Shown: one piece after another, positions 27,568 to 36,426 of the stretch
Numbering within the stretch: position 1 is the stretch's first letter
Layout of the letters: each line of letters starts with the position of its first letter
Assembly (NCBI GenBank): GCA_937863995.1
Contig: CALMIK010000025.1
Location: 1-36,716, forward strand
Source: an uncultured Chelatococcus sp.
GTDB lineage: Bacteria; Pseudomonadota; Alphaproteobacteria; Rhizobiales; Beijerinckiaceae
Reading direction: 5' to 3'
Length of the DNA stretch: 36,716 bases
The notes under the pieces: generated by a model
What the model saw: the letters and a program-made list of their open reading frames with translations, nothing else
Told to the model about the DNA's origin: nothing
The model's database searches: none
Program-made: the position numbers and the translations under genes

Positions 27568-29557
27568 GCTTTCGCCACCAGGTGTCGATAACCGGGCCGA
27601 ACAGCGGCGTCGTTTCCGGGCGCTCGATGGCGGCGCGGCGTGCGATCCATTGGCCGTCGGCATGAAACAGCGGCACGACGTGGAAACCCGACAGCAGCGT
27701 GCGGTCGAGCGCGCGAACCGCGTCCGTGAATTCCGTCGCTGTGCGGGCGGCAAGCAGCGCGTCGATGGTGGCGTCGACGGCGGGCGTCTTCACCCCCGTG
27801 ATGTTGAGCGAGCCGGGACGGTCGGCCGCCGCCGACGACCAGCGGTTGAGCTGCTCGGAACCGGGAGAGGCGGAGACGTTCCAGCGGTAGATGATGATAT
27901 CGAAATCGAACGCCAGCAGGCGCTTCCAGTATTGCGCCTCGTCGACCAGGCGCACGTCCGTCTTGATGCCGGCCGGCTGCAGGGACTGGGCGTAGTTGAG
28001 CGCCAGCCGCTCCTCGTCGCGCGATTTGACCATGATCTCGAGGGTGAGCGGCGTGCCCGAGCCATCGCGCAGCAGGCCATCCCTGAGCGTGTAGCCGGCG
28101 CTCGTCAGCAGTTCCAGGCCCTTGCGCGCCATTGCGCGGTCGCGCCCCGTGCCGTCGGCCTCGGGCGGGCGCCAGCTGCCCTCCAGGATGTCCGCGCGCA
28201 CGGCGCCGGGGAAGGGCGCGAGCAGCGCCCGCTCGCCGGCGGACGCGGGCCTGCCGGTCGAGGCCAGCCGCGAGCCGCCGAAAAAGCTGTCGGTGCGCTT
28301 GTAGACGCCGTGGAACAACTGCCGGTTGACCCAGGGAAAGTCGAAAAAGTAGCCGAGCGCCTCCCGCACGCGCACATCCGCCAGCGCGCCCCGGCGGCTG
28401 TTGAGCGCGAAGCCCTCCATCGGCCGCGGCGTGCCGACGGGCAGCGTTTCCTTGACGACGCGGCCGTCGGCGAGCGCGGGGAAATCGTAGCCCACCGCCC
28501 AGCGCGCGGCGCTCTGCTCGATCCGCACATCGTACAGCCCGGCCTTGAATGCCTCGAACTGCGTGTTGACGTCGCGAAAATAGTCGAAGCGGATCTGGTC
28601 GAAATTGAAGAGCCCGCGCGTGACCGGCAGCTCGCGGCCCCAGAAATGCGGATCGCGGCGGAAGGTGATGCTGCGCCCCGGGTCCACCGCCTCGACGATG
28701 TAGGGGCCGGACCCTACCGGCGTCTGGAACGTGTTCTGCTCGAAGGTGTCGGCGTCGATGAGATGGGACGGCAGCACCGGCATCTGCGCCAGGACGAGCG
28801 GCGTCTCGCGATTCTTGCCGTCGAGATCGAAGCGCACCGTCAGCGGATTGATCTCGGTCACCGATTTCACATGGGCGAGATTGCTGCGGTGAAACGCCTG
28901 GCCTTTCTGGCGCAGCAGGTTGTAGCTGAAGACGACATCGTCGGCCGAAACCGCCTGTCCGTCGGAAAAGCGCGCCCGTGGATTGATGTGGAAAACGATG
29001 AAGCTGCGGTCTTCCGGCATGCGCGCCGACTGGGCGATGAGGCTGTAGACCGAAAACGGCTCGTCGGCGGAGCGCGCCATGAGCGACTGGAACACGAGCG
29101 TCGTGATGCCCTGGGCCGCGATGCCCTTGGGCACGAAGGGGTTGAGGTTGTCGAAAGTGCCGAGCACGCTCTGTACCAGCCGTCCGCCCTTCGGGGCGTC
29201 GGGGTTGGCGTAGGGCAGGGCGTCGAAGCCGTCGAGCAGGGCCGCGTCGCCGTGCATGGCGAGGCCGTCGAGCAGGGGAAGGCTGCGCCAGGCGGCATCC
29301 TCTCCCGTGGGCGTCAGCGGGGATTTGGCAGCTGAATCATGCACCAGCGTGTCGTCGGCCTCGACATGCAGATCGCGGATGGTCGGCCGCGCCGTGGCGG
29401 CGGAGGCAAGCGCGCAGGACAGGATCACGGGCAATGCGGCGGACAATATGCGGGAACGTGCTCCCGGCCGGGCCGGAGATGGACGCTTGACGCTGAAAAA
29501 AGTGGCCGCTACTGACAAGGCAATCGCAAAAAAGACAATTACCAAAAACACACTCAT
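27563..29557 (-). CDS. YejA-like ABC transporter solute-binding protein (family 5)
   Basis: A 664-residue extracellular solute-binding protein of the DppA/OppA type, closest in pattern to YejA, which binds peptides or related compounds for the YejABEF importer. YejA-like blocks are HGDAALLDGFDALPYANPDA, PKGGRLVQSVLGTFDNLNPF and VGSGPYIVEAVDPGRSITFRR. The N-terminus is odd: a membrane helix (MSVFLVIVFFAIALSVAATF) is followed after a basic linker by a second signal-like segment ending ASAATA. No permease or ATPase gene is adjacent, so it is an orphan. ATG 29557 is chosen; 29593 gives a longer form. The stop codon is inside a dispersed repeat. Confidence 0.87.
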   Translation of the reverse strand: MSVFLVIVFFAIALSVAATFFSVKRPSPARPGARSRILSAALPVILSCALASAATARPTIRDLHVEADDTLVHDSAAKSPLTPTGEDAAWRSLPLLDGLAMHGDAALLDGFDALPYANPDAPKGGRLVQSVLGTFDNLNPFVPKGIAAQGITTLVFQSLMARSADEPFSVYSLIAQSARMPEDRSFIVFHINPRARFSDGQAVSADDVVFSYNLLRQKGQAFHRSNLAHVKSVTEINPLTVRFDLDGKNRETPLVLAQMPVLPSHLIDADTFEQNTFQTPVGSGPYIVEAVDPGRSITFRRDPHFWGRELPVTRGLFNFDQIRFDYFRDVNTQFEAFKAGLYDVRIEQSAARWAVGYDFPALADGRVVKETLPVGTPRPMEGFALNSRRGALADVRVREALGYFFDFPWVNRQLFHGVYKRTDSFFGGSRLASTGRPASAGERALLAPFPGAVRADILEGSWRPPEADGTGRDRAMARKGLELLTSAGYTLRDGLLRDGSGTPLTLEIMVKSRDEERLALNYAQSLQPAGIKTDVRLVDEAQYWKRLLAFDFDIIIYRWNVSASPGSEQLNRWSSAAADRPGSLNITGVKTPAVDATIDALLAARTATEFTDAVRALDRTLLSGFHVVPLFHADGQWIARRAAIERPETTPLFGPVIDTWWRKP

Positions 29558-29829
29558 GGGTACGCGGATCCTGTTGCAATGATTCGCGCGCAAGTTTATG
29601 CGATCGCGGTCCGTGTTGTGAGTGCACTATCGCTGTATAATTGCACCAATTGATGAACGGCGCTGGAAAGCGGTGGTGAGACGGGGTAAACACGCGTGTC
29701 CGGCTATGCAGGGCTTTTACCAGCCATGCTTCGTGGCGGGGCTGCGTACTTGAGTCGTGCGGGGGCGGGGCGGACGGCAAGGCTAAACGAATCGCCGCCG
29801 CCACAACTACTTTCAAAGAGGATCGGTCG

Positions 29830-30636
29830 ATGACCAGCTTGAAACAATCGGCGCCGCTGCGGGCCGCCAACGGAGTAGCTTTGGCGCTGGTTGCGGCCGT
29901 GAGCGCGCTGTCGCCGATTGCAGCCCACGCCCAGCAGGCGCAGCCCGCCCGCCCGGCGGCCCAGCCCGCCCGCCCGGCGCAGCCCGCGCAGCCGGCTCAA
30001 CCCGCCCAGCAGCCCGCCGGTCCCACCGTGGTGCAGCTCAAGGCCGAGCCCTCCCAGGCTGATTGGGTCAAGGTGTGCGGCAAGGACGAAGGCGCGAACA
30101 AGGAAGTCTGCTACACCACGCGCGACTTCGTGACCGAGCAGGGCAACCCGGTTCTGGCCGTCGCCATCTACGACGTGCAGGGCGAAACGACGCGGATCGT
30201 CCGTTTCCTGATGCCGCTCGGCCTGCTGCTGCGTCCGGGCCTGCGTTTCGGCGTCGACAAGAACGACCCGGTGGCCGGCCAGTATGCCATCTGCTTCCCC
30301 AACGGCTGCTTCGCAGAGGCGCCCGTGCCGGAGGCATTCGTCACGCAGCTCAAGCGCGGCAATATCCTGAACGTCAGCGCCCAGAACCAGATGGCGCAGG
30401 AAGTGACTTTCGCCATTCCCCTGACGGGCTTCACCAAGGGCTTCGACGGCAAGCCGATCGATCCCGAAGTGCTTGCCCAGCAGCAGCGTGAGCAGGTGGA
30501 ACAGGCCCGCCGCATGGAGGAAGCCCTCCAGAAGCGCGCCGAGGAAGCCCGCCAGCGCGGCACCGGCGCACCCGCCGCGCCTGCAGGCGCTCCTGCGGCT
30601 CCCGCTCCCGCTGCTCCTGCCGCACCCGGCAAGTGA
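29830..30636 (+). CDS. IalB-family protein with Pro/Ala-rich ends
   Basis: A 268-residue secreted protein. A signal peptide ends near AAHAQ. Then follows a low-complexity linker of repeated QPARPA/QPAQPA units (about residues 37-63), the IalB domain and a C-terminal charged coiled stretch (QQQREQVEQARRMEEALQKR). It ends in an Ala/Pro tail. IalB blocks are CYTTRDF, VRFLMPLGLLLRPGLRFGVD, CFPNGCF and IPLTGFTKGFDG, which match the copy at 15279. The linkers may let the protein extend through the envelope. Its stop region is tandemly duplicated (30631-30660), and it is followed by two hairpins. Confidence 0.9.
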   Translation: MTSLKQSAPLRAANGVALALVAAVSALSPIAAHAQQAQPARPAAQPARPAQPAQPAQPAQQPAGPTVVQLKAEPSQADWVKVCGKDEGANKEVCYTTRDFVTEQGNPVLAVAIYDVQGETTRIVRFLMPLGLLLRPGLRFGVDKNDPVAGQYAICFPNGCFAEAPVPEAFVTQLKRGNILNVSAQNQMAQEVTFAIPLTGFTKGFDGKPIDPEVLAQQQREQVEQARRMEEALQKRAEEARQRGTGAPAAPAGAPAAPAPAAPAAPGK

Positions 30637-30660
30637 ACGTCGGACAAGTGAGCGTCGGAT
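30631..30660 (+). repeat. 15-bp tandem duplication across the ialB-like stop codon
   Basis: AAGTGAACGTCGGAC and AAGTGAGCGTCGGAT are adjacent copies, each with an in-frame TGA. The first TGA ends the gene; the second is a back-up stop. Confidence 0.85.
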
Positions 30661-30678
30661 AAGCGCAGATCCATACCG

Positions 30679-30741
30679 GGTAAACGGTTATCGCTTCCGT
30701 TTACCCCTTCGAGCCCCGGCCTCACAGCCGGGGTTTTTTTG
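30679..30741 (+). terminator. Hairpin plus rho-independent terminator after ialB paralogue
   Basis: A perfect 10-bp hairpin, GGGTAAACGG at 30679-30688 with CCGTTTACCC at 30698-30707, precedes a terminator. The terminator is CCCCGGC (30715-30721) with GCCGGGG (30728-30734), followed by seven T. It separates this gene from the convergent AsmA gene. Confidence 0.92.
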
Positions 30742-30777
30742 CGCCGGCGCTTCCGCCCGGCGAGAAGTCAAAATGAT

Positions 30778-32643
30778 TCAGCGCACCTCGAACGCAGGCG
30801 CAGTCCCCGTATTGTCGGGCAGAAGCGGGGCGACGGCGCTCGAGCGCTCGATCAGCAGGCGAATGTCCGGGGTGACGATCGGGTAGTCCCACGAGCCGGA
30901 AATCTCGATCGGAAAGCCAACCGTGTCGGCATTCGCTCCCACGGCTTCGGTGCTGACAGGTTTGGGCGCGGCTTTGCGGATCTGCGCCTTGAGGTCGAGC
31001 GTTCGCTGGACGATGTCGATCCCGCCGCTGACGACGCCATCGACGCCATCCGCCGCCAGCGCACCTTCGACCTGCCCGCTGCCACCGTTGATGACCAGGG
31101 TGGCATCGGCTTTGGTGAAGGGCGTGCGTCCTCCGCGCCAGTCGAGAGCGGTGGCGAGCGGGCTGCGCTGCGAGCGGCCGAGGACATCGGCGAGATCGAC
31201 GCCGAGCATTTGCCCGCCCTCGATCCGAATGGATACAGTGCCCTCGACGGTTTCAGGCAGCACAACACCCGACCGCGTGCCGGCCGCGAGTAAGAAAGTG
31301 CCGCTGGCCGGCCCGGCGAGCAGCGCGCTGCCGAATATGTCCTGCAATGGTTTCTGCGCCTCGACGCCCTCGAAAGCGCCATGGAGGCGGGCCGAGGCGT
31401 CCTTACCCCCGGTGGCGAGCTGCAGCCTGGCCCTGAGCGAGCCGTTGTCGAGCCGGGCCTGATTGAGGGCGAATTCCATCTGCTTGCCGGACACGAGGAT
31501 TCCGGCCGCGACATCCTGCAAGGCAAGCGGCCCCGCCTGCGCCTTCGAGATCGACAGCCGCACGTCGACGTCGTTGGCGGCGTTTTCGCCGGAGCCGGTG
31601 TCGAGGTATAGGGCGCGCGCCGTTCCCTGTTCAACCTCCCTCGGCCCAAGGGTGGGGAGAAAGCGGTTGAGATCGAGCGACGCGGCATCGAGCGTCGCGG
31701 ACACGAGCGCGCGTCCCGCATCGCCATAACGCACCGCGAGCGCGCCCTCCAACGTGCCGCTCTCGATCTCGATGCGGGCGCTGGGCAGCGACAGGCCGTC
31801 TGCGGTCAAGCGGGCGGCGCTCTTGACGGACATCTGCCCGATGTTCTGCGCGAAGGTCAGCGGTGTGCGCATCCATGCGGTGGCGCGGGCGAGCGATCCG
31901 GTACGCAGGTTGATGAGACCGTCGAGGGTCGGCAGATCATCGGTCTCGACCGCGCCCGCGAAGGAAAAGGACACGGGCTGGGCCGAAAAGCGCACCACCA
32001 CCGGCGACGCCATGCCCGCCGCCAGCGAGGCGGGGTGCAGTTTATCGATGCGCAGGCTCACCGCCTCGCCGCGCCACAGCGCCGTGGCCTGAAAATCGAG
32101 CGGACGCCTGGTGGAAGGCCAGGTCACGCTGCCGTTGAGGCGACGCAGAAGCGTGCGCGCGCCGCCGTCGGCGACGACGGTGCCGTCGATGACGGTCAAC
32201 TGTGCCGGAAGCCGCGCGTCGCCTGCTCCCGCGACGGCGACAGCAGCCAGGAGCCGATCGCGCGCCAGAAGCCACAGGTCGCGCGGGCGCTGCGATCCGT
32301 CCCACGTTATTCGCGGGCTGTCGATGGTCACCTGTCGCGCCTGCGCGCGGCCGGAGAGCAGCGGCCACAACGCCAGCCGCACCGATATCCGGCGGGCCGA
32401 TCCGAGAGTTTCCTTCGTCGTCCCAGTGGCCGAAAGCACGATTTCGTGGAAATCGATGCGGGGCAGCGGCAAGAGGGTGATCGTGCTCTCGCCCGCGTTC
32501 ACTTCAAGGCCCAGCCCTGCCTCGATCTGTTCCGCGAGGTCGGCGCGGAAGGGGAGGGTATCGGCCGGCCATGGAACCGCCCCGGCCGCGACCAGAGCGC
32601 CGCCGGCGAGTGCCAGGAAGAGATAGCGTCGGCGAAAGGTCAT
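30778..32643 (-). CDS. AsmA-family inner-membrane protein
   Basis: A 621-residue protein with an N-terminal membrane anchor (YLFLALAGGALVAAGAVPWP) and a large periplasmic beta-rich region. AsmA features are the early LAEQIEAGLGLEVNAGESTITLLPLPRIDF block, split here by a basic segment, then repeated beta-strand units such as QVTIDSPRITWD. The C-terminal region has VEGTVSIRIEGGQMLGVDLADVLG, as in other AsmA proteins. Members of this group are linked to outer-membrane assembly and lipid transport between membranes. ATG 32643 is chosen; a GTG at 32649 is in frame. No close operon partner is seen. Confidence 0.88.
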   Translation of the reverse strand: MTFRRRYLFLALAGGALVAAGAVPWPADTLPFRADLAEQIEAGLGLEVNAGESTITLLPLPRIDFHEIVLSATGTTKETLGSARRISVRLALWPLLSGRAQARQVTIDSPRITWDGSQRPRDLWLLARDRLLAAVAVAGAGDARLPAQLTVIDGTVVADGGARTLLRRLNGSVTWPSTRRPLDFQATALWRGEAVSLRIDKLHPASLAAGMASPVVVRFSAQPVSFSFAGAVETDDLPTLDGLINLRTGSLARATAWMRTPLTFAQNIGQMSVKSAARLTADGLSLPSARIEIESGTLEGALAVRYGDAGRALVSATLDAASLDLNRFLPTLGPREVEQGTARALYLDTGSGENAANDVDVRLSISKAQAGPLALQDVAAGILVSGKQMEFALNQARLDNGSLRARLQLATGGKDASARLHGAFEGVEAQKPLQDIFGSALLAGPASGTFLLAAGTRSGVVLPETVEGTVSIRIEGGQMLGVDLADVLGRSQRSPLATALDWRGGRTPFTKADATLVINGGSGQVEGALAADGVDGVVSGGIDIVQRTLDLKAQIRKAAPKPVSTEAVGANADTVGFPIEISGSWDYPIVTPDIRLLIERSSAVAPLLPDNTGTAPAFEVR

Positions 32644-33112
32644 TGACACCGCATTGTTATGTGCCCTGTAGGGTATCTAGGGTCCGCAGGACAGGGAGAC
32701 CCTATAGCACGATATGGTCATGATTGCGTCATGACGCGTCCCTCCGCTATCGGCGTGCGCCGGAACACATGGCGGGGAGAATCCGGAAGGCCGCATCGCA
32801 AGGACGGGCACGCCGCCGCTTTTACCGTGGAGCCGCATCGCGTTTTGGCTTGTAATTCCGGCTGTGGACAATTATCCAGTGAGGCTCATGTTCGCGCTGC
32901 ATTCGGCGCGGGCATGATTCGTGCTGGGCATGGGCGTCAGCAGGTATTTTAGGCGCCGAATCGCTGTGCCGGAGGGTCTGGGCCGTGTCTATGACGGTAA
33001 AAGCCGCCGCGTGCGCATGAATTGGCGGGTTTGGCAGGGCGCATCCCGATGCGGATCGCGCCCGGCGCCGGCAGAGATTGAGAGTGGCCCTTTCGTGGGC
33101 GGGTGGAGAGAA
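32644..33112. promoter_or_regulatory. Divergent intergenic region between asmA-like gene and secE
   Basis: No gene or tRNA is seen in these 469 bp; the tRNA-Trp often found before secE is absent. Two structures stand out: TAGGGTC...GACCCTA flanking a 13-base spacer near 32674-32704, and two direct copies of GTCATGA at 32717 and 32728, 11 bp apart. The secE promoter should lie here. Confidence 0.5.
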
Positions 33113-33304
33113 ATGGCGAAGACGAATCCGGTCCAGTTCATTCAGCAGGTTCGCGCCGAGACCAGGAAAGTGACGTGGCCGACGCGCAAGGAAACGCTCG
33201 TCACCACGGCGATGGTTTTCGTCATGGTCTTCGTGGCCTGCGTGTTTTTCTTTATTGTCGACCGGCTTATCCAGTTCGGTATCGGCGCCATTCTCGGGAT
33301 CTGA
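33113..33304 (+). CDS. secE: Protein translocase subunit SecE
   Basis: Essential small subunit of the SecYEG channel. The 63-residue single-helix form is normal for alphaproteobacteria. It has an amphipathic helix with the conserved VRAETRKVTWPTRKET block, then one transmembrane helix (TAMVFVMVFVACVFFFIVD). ATG 33113 has GGAGAG nearby upstream; longer in-frame upstream sequence is unlike SecE. It precedes nusG as in most bacteria. Confidence 0.95.
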   Translation: MAKTNPVQFIQQVRAETRKVTWPTRKETLVTTAMVFVMVFVACVFFFIVDRLIQFGIGAILGI

Positions 33305-33416
33305 GGGTTCCGGCGCCTGCCGCAATCATTTGAAAGTTGTCGTGCCCGCGTGCGGCATTTGCGCCGGGCCGGAGGGCCGTTGACGTCGCGGCCCCTTTGA
33401 TGTCGGAGATTCGTTG

Positions 33417-33950
33417 ATGTCCAAGCGTTGGTACATTGTCCACGCCTATTCCAATTTCGAGAACAAGGTCGCCCAGTCGTTGCACGACCAGGCCGAACAG
33501 CGTGGGCTTGAGGACAAGTTCGACGAAATTCTGGTCCCGACTGAAAAGGTCGTCGAGGTGCGCCGCGGGCGCAAGGTCGATACCGAACGCAAGTTCTTCC
33601 CCGGCTACGTGCTGGTGAGATGCGAGCTGACCGACGAAGTCTATCACCTGATCAAGAACACGCCGAAGGTGACCGGCTTCCTCGGCGCCGACAAGTCGCG
33701 GCCGCTGCCGATCCCGGACCATGAGGCCGAGCGAATCAAGGGGCAGGTGGCCGAGGGCGTCGAGCACCCCAAGCCCTCCGTCACCTTCGAGGTGGGCGAG
33801 CAGGTGCGCGTGTCCGACGGACCGTTTGCATCCTTCAACGGCGTTGTCGAGGAAGTCGACGACACGCGGGCGCGGGTCAAGGTGGCGGTGTCGATCTTCG
33901 GCCGCGCGACGCCCGTGGAGCTGGAGTTCGGGCAGGTCGCCAAGATTTAA
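33417..33950 (+). CDS. nusG: Transcription termination/antitermination factor NusG
   Basis: Elongation factor that binds RNA polymerase and couples it to Rho or to ribosomes. The 177-residue protein has the NGN domain starting KRWYIVHAYSNFENKVAQSL and containing RKFFPGYVLVRCELTDE. A C-terminal KOW domain follows with VSDGPFASFNGVVEEVD and RATPVELEFGQV. ATG 33417 is used; a TTG one codon upstream is less likely. It lies between secE and rplK in the usual order. Confidence 0.97.
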   Translation: MSKRWYIVHAYSNFENKVAQSLHDQAEQRGLEDKFDEILVPTEKVVEVRRGRKVDTERKFFPGYVLVRCELTDEVYHLIKNTPKVTGFLGADKSRPLPIPDHEAERIKGQVAEGVEHPKPSVTFEVGEQVRVSDGPFASFNGVVEEVDDTRARVKVAVSIFGRATPVELEFGQVAKI

Positions 33951-34074
33951 CGGCGCGCGCCTAGCCGCCTGTCAACCGATTGAAGCCTTGTCCGGCCTGA
34001 AGTCGATTGCAAGTGACGGCGGATTGGTGTAGAGAGCCGCCTTCGTTCGTCTATGACGATTCACCAACGCGGGA

Positions 34075-34108
34075 GATCCGCCCGGCCTGCCTGCCGGGAG
34101 TTCGGATC
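34075..34108 (+). promoter_or_regulatory. Leader hairpin upstream of rplK
   Basis: GATCCG (34075-34080) pairs with CGGATC (34103-34108) and, directly inside, CCCGGC with GCCGGG, with a 4-base bulge AGTT on the 3' side. No T-tract follows. In other bacteria L1 represses the L11-L1 operon by binding a bulged helix in this leader. Confidence 0.55.
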
Positions 34109-34173
34109 CTACCGCGGACTGCAACGCCGGCGGCCGGTTCTTCGGTCGTCCGGTCATTTTAGGAGCAGCCATC

Positions 34174-34605
34174 ATGGCAAAGAAGATCACGGGCTACGTG
34201 AAGCTTCAGGTTCCGGCGGGCGCGGCCAATCCGTCGCCGCCGATCGGTCCTGCGCTGGGTCAGCGCGGCCTCAACATCATGGAATTCTGCAAGGCGTTCA
34301 ACGCCAAGACCGCGCAGATCGAGAAGGGCACGCCGATCCCGGTGGTCATCACGGCCTATCAGGATCGTTCCTTCACGTTCGAGACGCGCAAGCCCCCGGT
34401 TTCGTTCTACCTCAAGAAGGCCGCCGGCCTGAAGAGCGGTTCGAAGACGACCGGCAAGGGCGCATTCGCCGGCAAGGTGACGCGCGCGCAGGTGCTGGAG
34501 ATCGCGGCTGACAAGCTCGAGGATCTGAACACCGACAGCGTCGATGCGGCTGCCGCGATGATCGAGGGTTCCGCCCGTTCCATGGGCATCGAGGTTGTGG
34601 GCTGA
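34174..34605 (+). CDS. rplK: 50S ribosomal protein L11
   Basis: Ribosomal protein of the GTPase-associated centre. The 143-residue protein has [20 protein letters not shown], the proline-rich N-terminal hinge, and [13 protein letters not shown]. The C-terminal rRNA-binding domain ends with [17 protein letters not shown] lies before ATG 34174. rplA follows after 10 bp. Confidence 0.98.
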   Translation: MAKKITGYVKLQVPAGAANPSPPIGPALGQRGLNIMEFCKAFNAKTAQIEKGTPIPVVITAYQDRSFTFETRKPPVSFYLKKAAGLKSGSKTTGKGAFAGKVTRAQVLEIAADKLEDLNTDSVDAAAAMIEGSARSMGIEVVG

Positions 34606-34615
34606 GGAGACACGC

Positions 34616-35314
34616 ATGGCACATGTTGGAAAGCGCGTCGTCGCCTCTCGCGAAGGCATCGACCGTAACAAGCTCTACGCCATCACCGACGCGGTGAAGG
34701 CCATCAAGGAACGCGCGACCGCCAAGTTCGACGAGACCATCGAGGTTGCGCTCAACCTCGGCGTCGATCCGCGTCACGCCGACCAGATGGTGCGCGGCGT
34801 CTGCCAGCTGCCGAACGGCTCGGGCCGCTCGGTGCGCGTCGCCGTGTTCGCCCGCGGCCCCAAGGCCGATGAAGCGAAGAAGGCCGGGGCCGAAGTCGTT
34901 GGCGCCGAGGATCTGCTGGAGCAGATCCAGGGCGGCAACATCAACTTCGATCGCTGCATCGCCACCCCTGACCTGATGCCGCTCGTCGGCCGTCTGGGCA
35001 AGGTGCTCGGCCCGCGCGGCCTGATGCCGAACCCGAAGGTGGGCACGGTGACCAACGACGTCGCCGGCGCCGTCGCCGCCGCCAAGGGCGGCGCGGTCGA
35101 GTTCCGCGTCGAGAAGGCGGGCATCGTGCACGCCGGTATCGGCAAGGCCTCGTTCGACGAGGACAAGCTCATCGAGAACATTCGCGCCTTCACCGACGCG
35201 GTCGTCAAGGCAAAGCCGACGGGCGCCAAGGGCACCTACCTGCAGCGCGTCGCCATCTCCTCGACGATGGGTCCGGGCGTGAAGGTCGATCCCTCGACGG
35301 TGCTGGGCGGCTGA
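34616..35314 (+). CDS. rplA: 50S ribosomal protein L1
   Basis: Builds the L1 stalk that moves E-site tRNA and often represses its own operon. The 232-residue protein has ELAL-type blocks: [33 protein letters not shown], and [20 protein letters not shown] with KVGTVTNDV. It ends [20 protein letters not shown] 34616 is preceded by GAGGAGA; an upstream in-frame start would overlap rplK. Confidence 0.98.
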   Translation: MAHVGKRVVASREGIDRNKLYAITDAVKAIKERATAKFDETIEVALNLGVDPRHADQMVRGVCQLPNGSGRSVRVAVFARGPKADEAKKAGAEVVGAEDLLEQIQGGNINFDRCIATPDLMPLVGRLGKVLGPRGLMPNPKVGTVTNDVAGAVAAAKGGAVEFRVEKAGIVHAGIGKASFDEDKLIENIRAFTDAVVKAKPTGAKGTYLQRVAISSTMGPGVKVDPSTVLGG

Positions 35315-35862
35315 TGCCGTGCCGACACGGCTGATCCGGGCGATATTGCCGTTTTTTGACGGCCGCCCGGATGAAAGCCAAATATTTCGTTTAATCCCCA
35401 CCCGGCTTCTTGCGTTTTGTGCGCAAGAGGGATATGTGGGCAGTTCGACTCGGCGCGCTTGATCAAGATCTGCCGGGTTGATCGTTGTTAGGAATTCCGA
35501 TCATTGATCGGTAGGACGGCGGATAGGGGGTCGCTTCCGGGCGTTTCCGTGTCTGCCTGTGTCCTGTCCAAGACTGCAGGTGCCGCGTGCCTGGCGCGTG
35601 GTCTAATCCCGTTTCGGGGCCTGCACAGACGGGTAAGGCTGATGTCAGTTGCCGCCGGGTTTCCGGCGGAGGTGGATCGGTTCGTACCTTCAAATCCGGG
35701 CTGCGGTTCTTTCCGTGGTTCGGGGGCAGGGCTCGCAAGCGCCGTTTTCCGGTGCCGGGCCTATTCAGGTATCGGGCACCGCGAGGGCGGCATGTGTAGC
35801 TGGTGGGGGAATGGGGTCTTTGACGGACCCGGTTTTCTCGCCGTTGGAAAAGAGAGAGCCCC
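35315..35862 (+). promoter_or_regulatory. rplJL leader and intergenic structures
   Basis: These 548 bp have no supportable gene. Structures in order: a nested hairpin at 35334-35372 (ATCCGGGCG with CGCCCGGAT, inner GCCGT with ACGGC); CTTGCG-TTTTGTG-CGCAAG at about 35410-35428; CGGTGCC with GGCACCG near 35750-35780; and GGGTC with GACCC at about 35815-35831. In other bacteria the L10-L12 complex represses rplJL by binding a structured leader, and this stretch is the right place. Confidence 0.6.
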
Positions 35863-36378
35863 GTGGATAGAACGGCAAAAGCAGAGCTCGCGTCCGCGCT
35901 CGGGGAGGTGTTTACCACTTCCGGCGTGATCGTCGTTGCTCATTACGCCGGCCTGAGGGTTTCGGAACTGCAGAAGCTTCGCCACGAAGCCAAGCAGGCC
36001 GGCGCCAAGGTGCAGGTCGCAAAGAACCGTATCGCCAAGATCGCTCTCGAAGGCAAGGAAGTTGCTGGAATCGCGCCCCTGCTTAATGGGCCGACACTGC
36101 TGGTTTACTCCAGCGATCCGGTGGCTGCCGCCAAGGTCGCTTCCGACTTCGCCAAGACGAATGACAAGCTCGTCATTCTGGGCGGTGCGTCGGGTGTGGC
36201 CACGCTGAATGTCGACGGTGTGAAGGCTCTTGCCTCGCTGCCGTCCCTCGACGAACTGCGCGCCAAGCTGGTGGGCCTCGTCCAGGCTCCGGCGACGAAG
36301 GTTGCCCAGGTCGTCACTGCACCCGCCGCCAAGGTGGCGCGTGTGTTCAGCGCCTATGCCAATCGAGATGCGGCCTGA
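35863..36378 (+). CDS. rplJ: 50S ribosomal protein L10
   Basis: Base of the L7/L12 stalk and probable repressor of its own operon. The 171-residue protein begins [17 protein letters not shown] and contains [20 protein letters not shown], with [15 protein letters not shown]. The C-terminal helix ([22 protein letters not shown]) binds L7/L12 dimers. The start is GTG 35863, with AGAGAGAG upstream; a non-ATG start may keep expression low relative to rplL. rplL follows after 48 bp. Confidence 0.96.
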   Translation: MDRTAKAELASALGEVFTTSGVIVVAHYAGLRVSELQKLRHEAKQAGAKVQVAKNRIAKIALEGKEVAGIAPLLNGPTLLVYSSDPVAAAKVASDFAKTNDKLVILGGASGVATLNVDGVKALASLPSLDELRAKLVGLVQAPATKVAQVVTAPAAKVARVFSAYANRDAA

Positions 36379-36426
36379 AGGCCGATAAACCATTCAAACT
36401 GACGAACCGATACAGGAATTTTTATC

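Noticed and set aside
27530..29335. Open frame of about 600 codons on the plus strand across the solute-binding protein gene
   Set aside because: Shadow of the minus-strand gene; low-complexity Arg/Ala-rich translation with no recognisable domains.
32650..33112. tRNA-Trp gene expected before secE
   Set aside because: No cloverleaf, anticodon stem or CCA-end pattern was found in the region.
35504..35929. Plus-strand frame of 141 codons overlapping the rplJ start
   Set aside because: It overlaps the structured rplJ leader and the certain L10 start in another frame; the translation has no family features.
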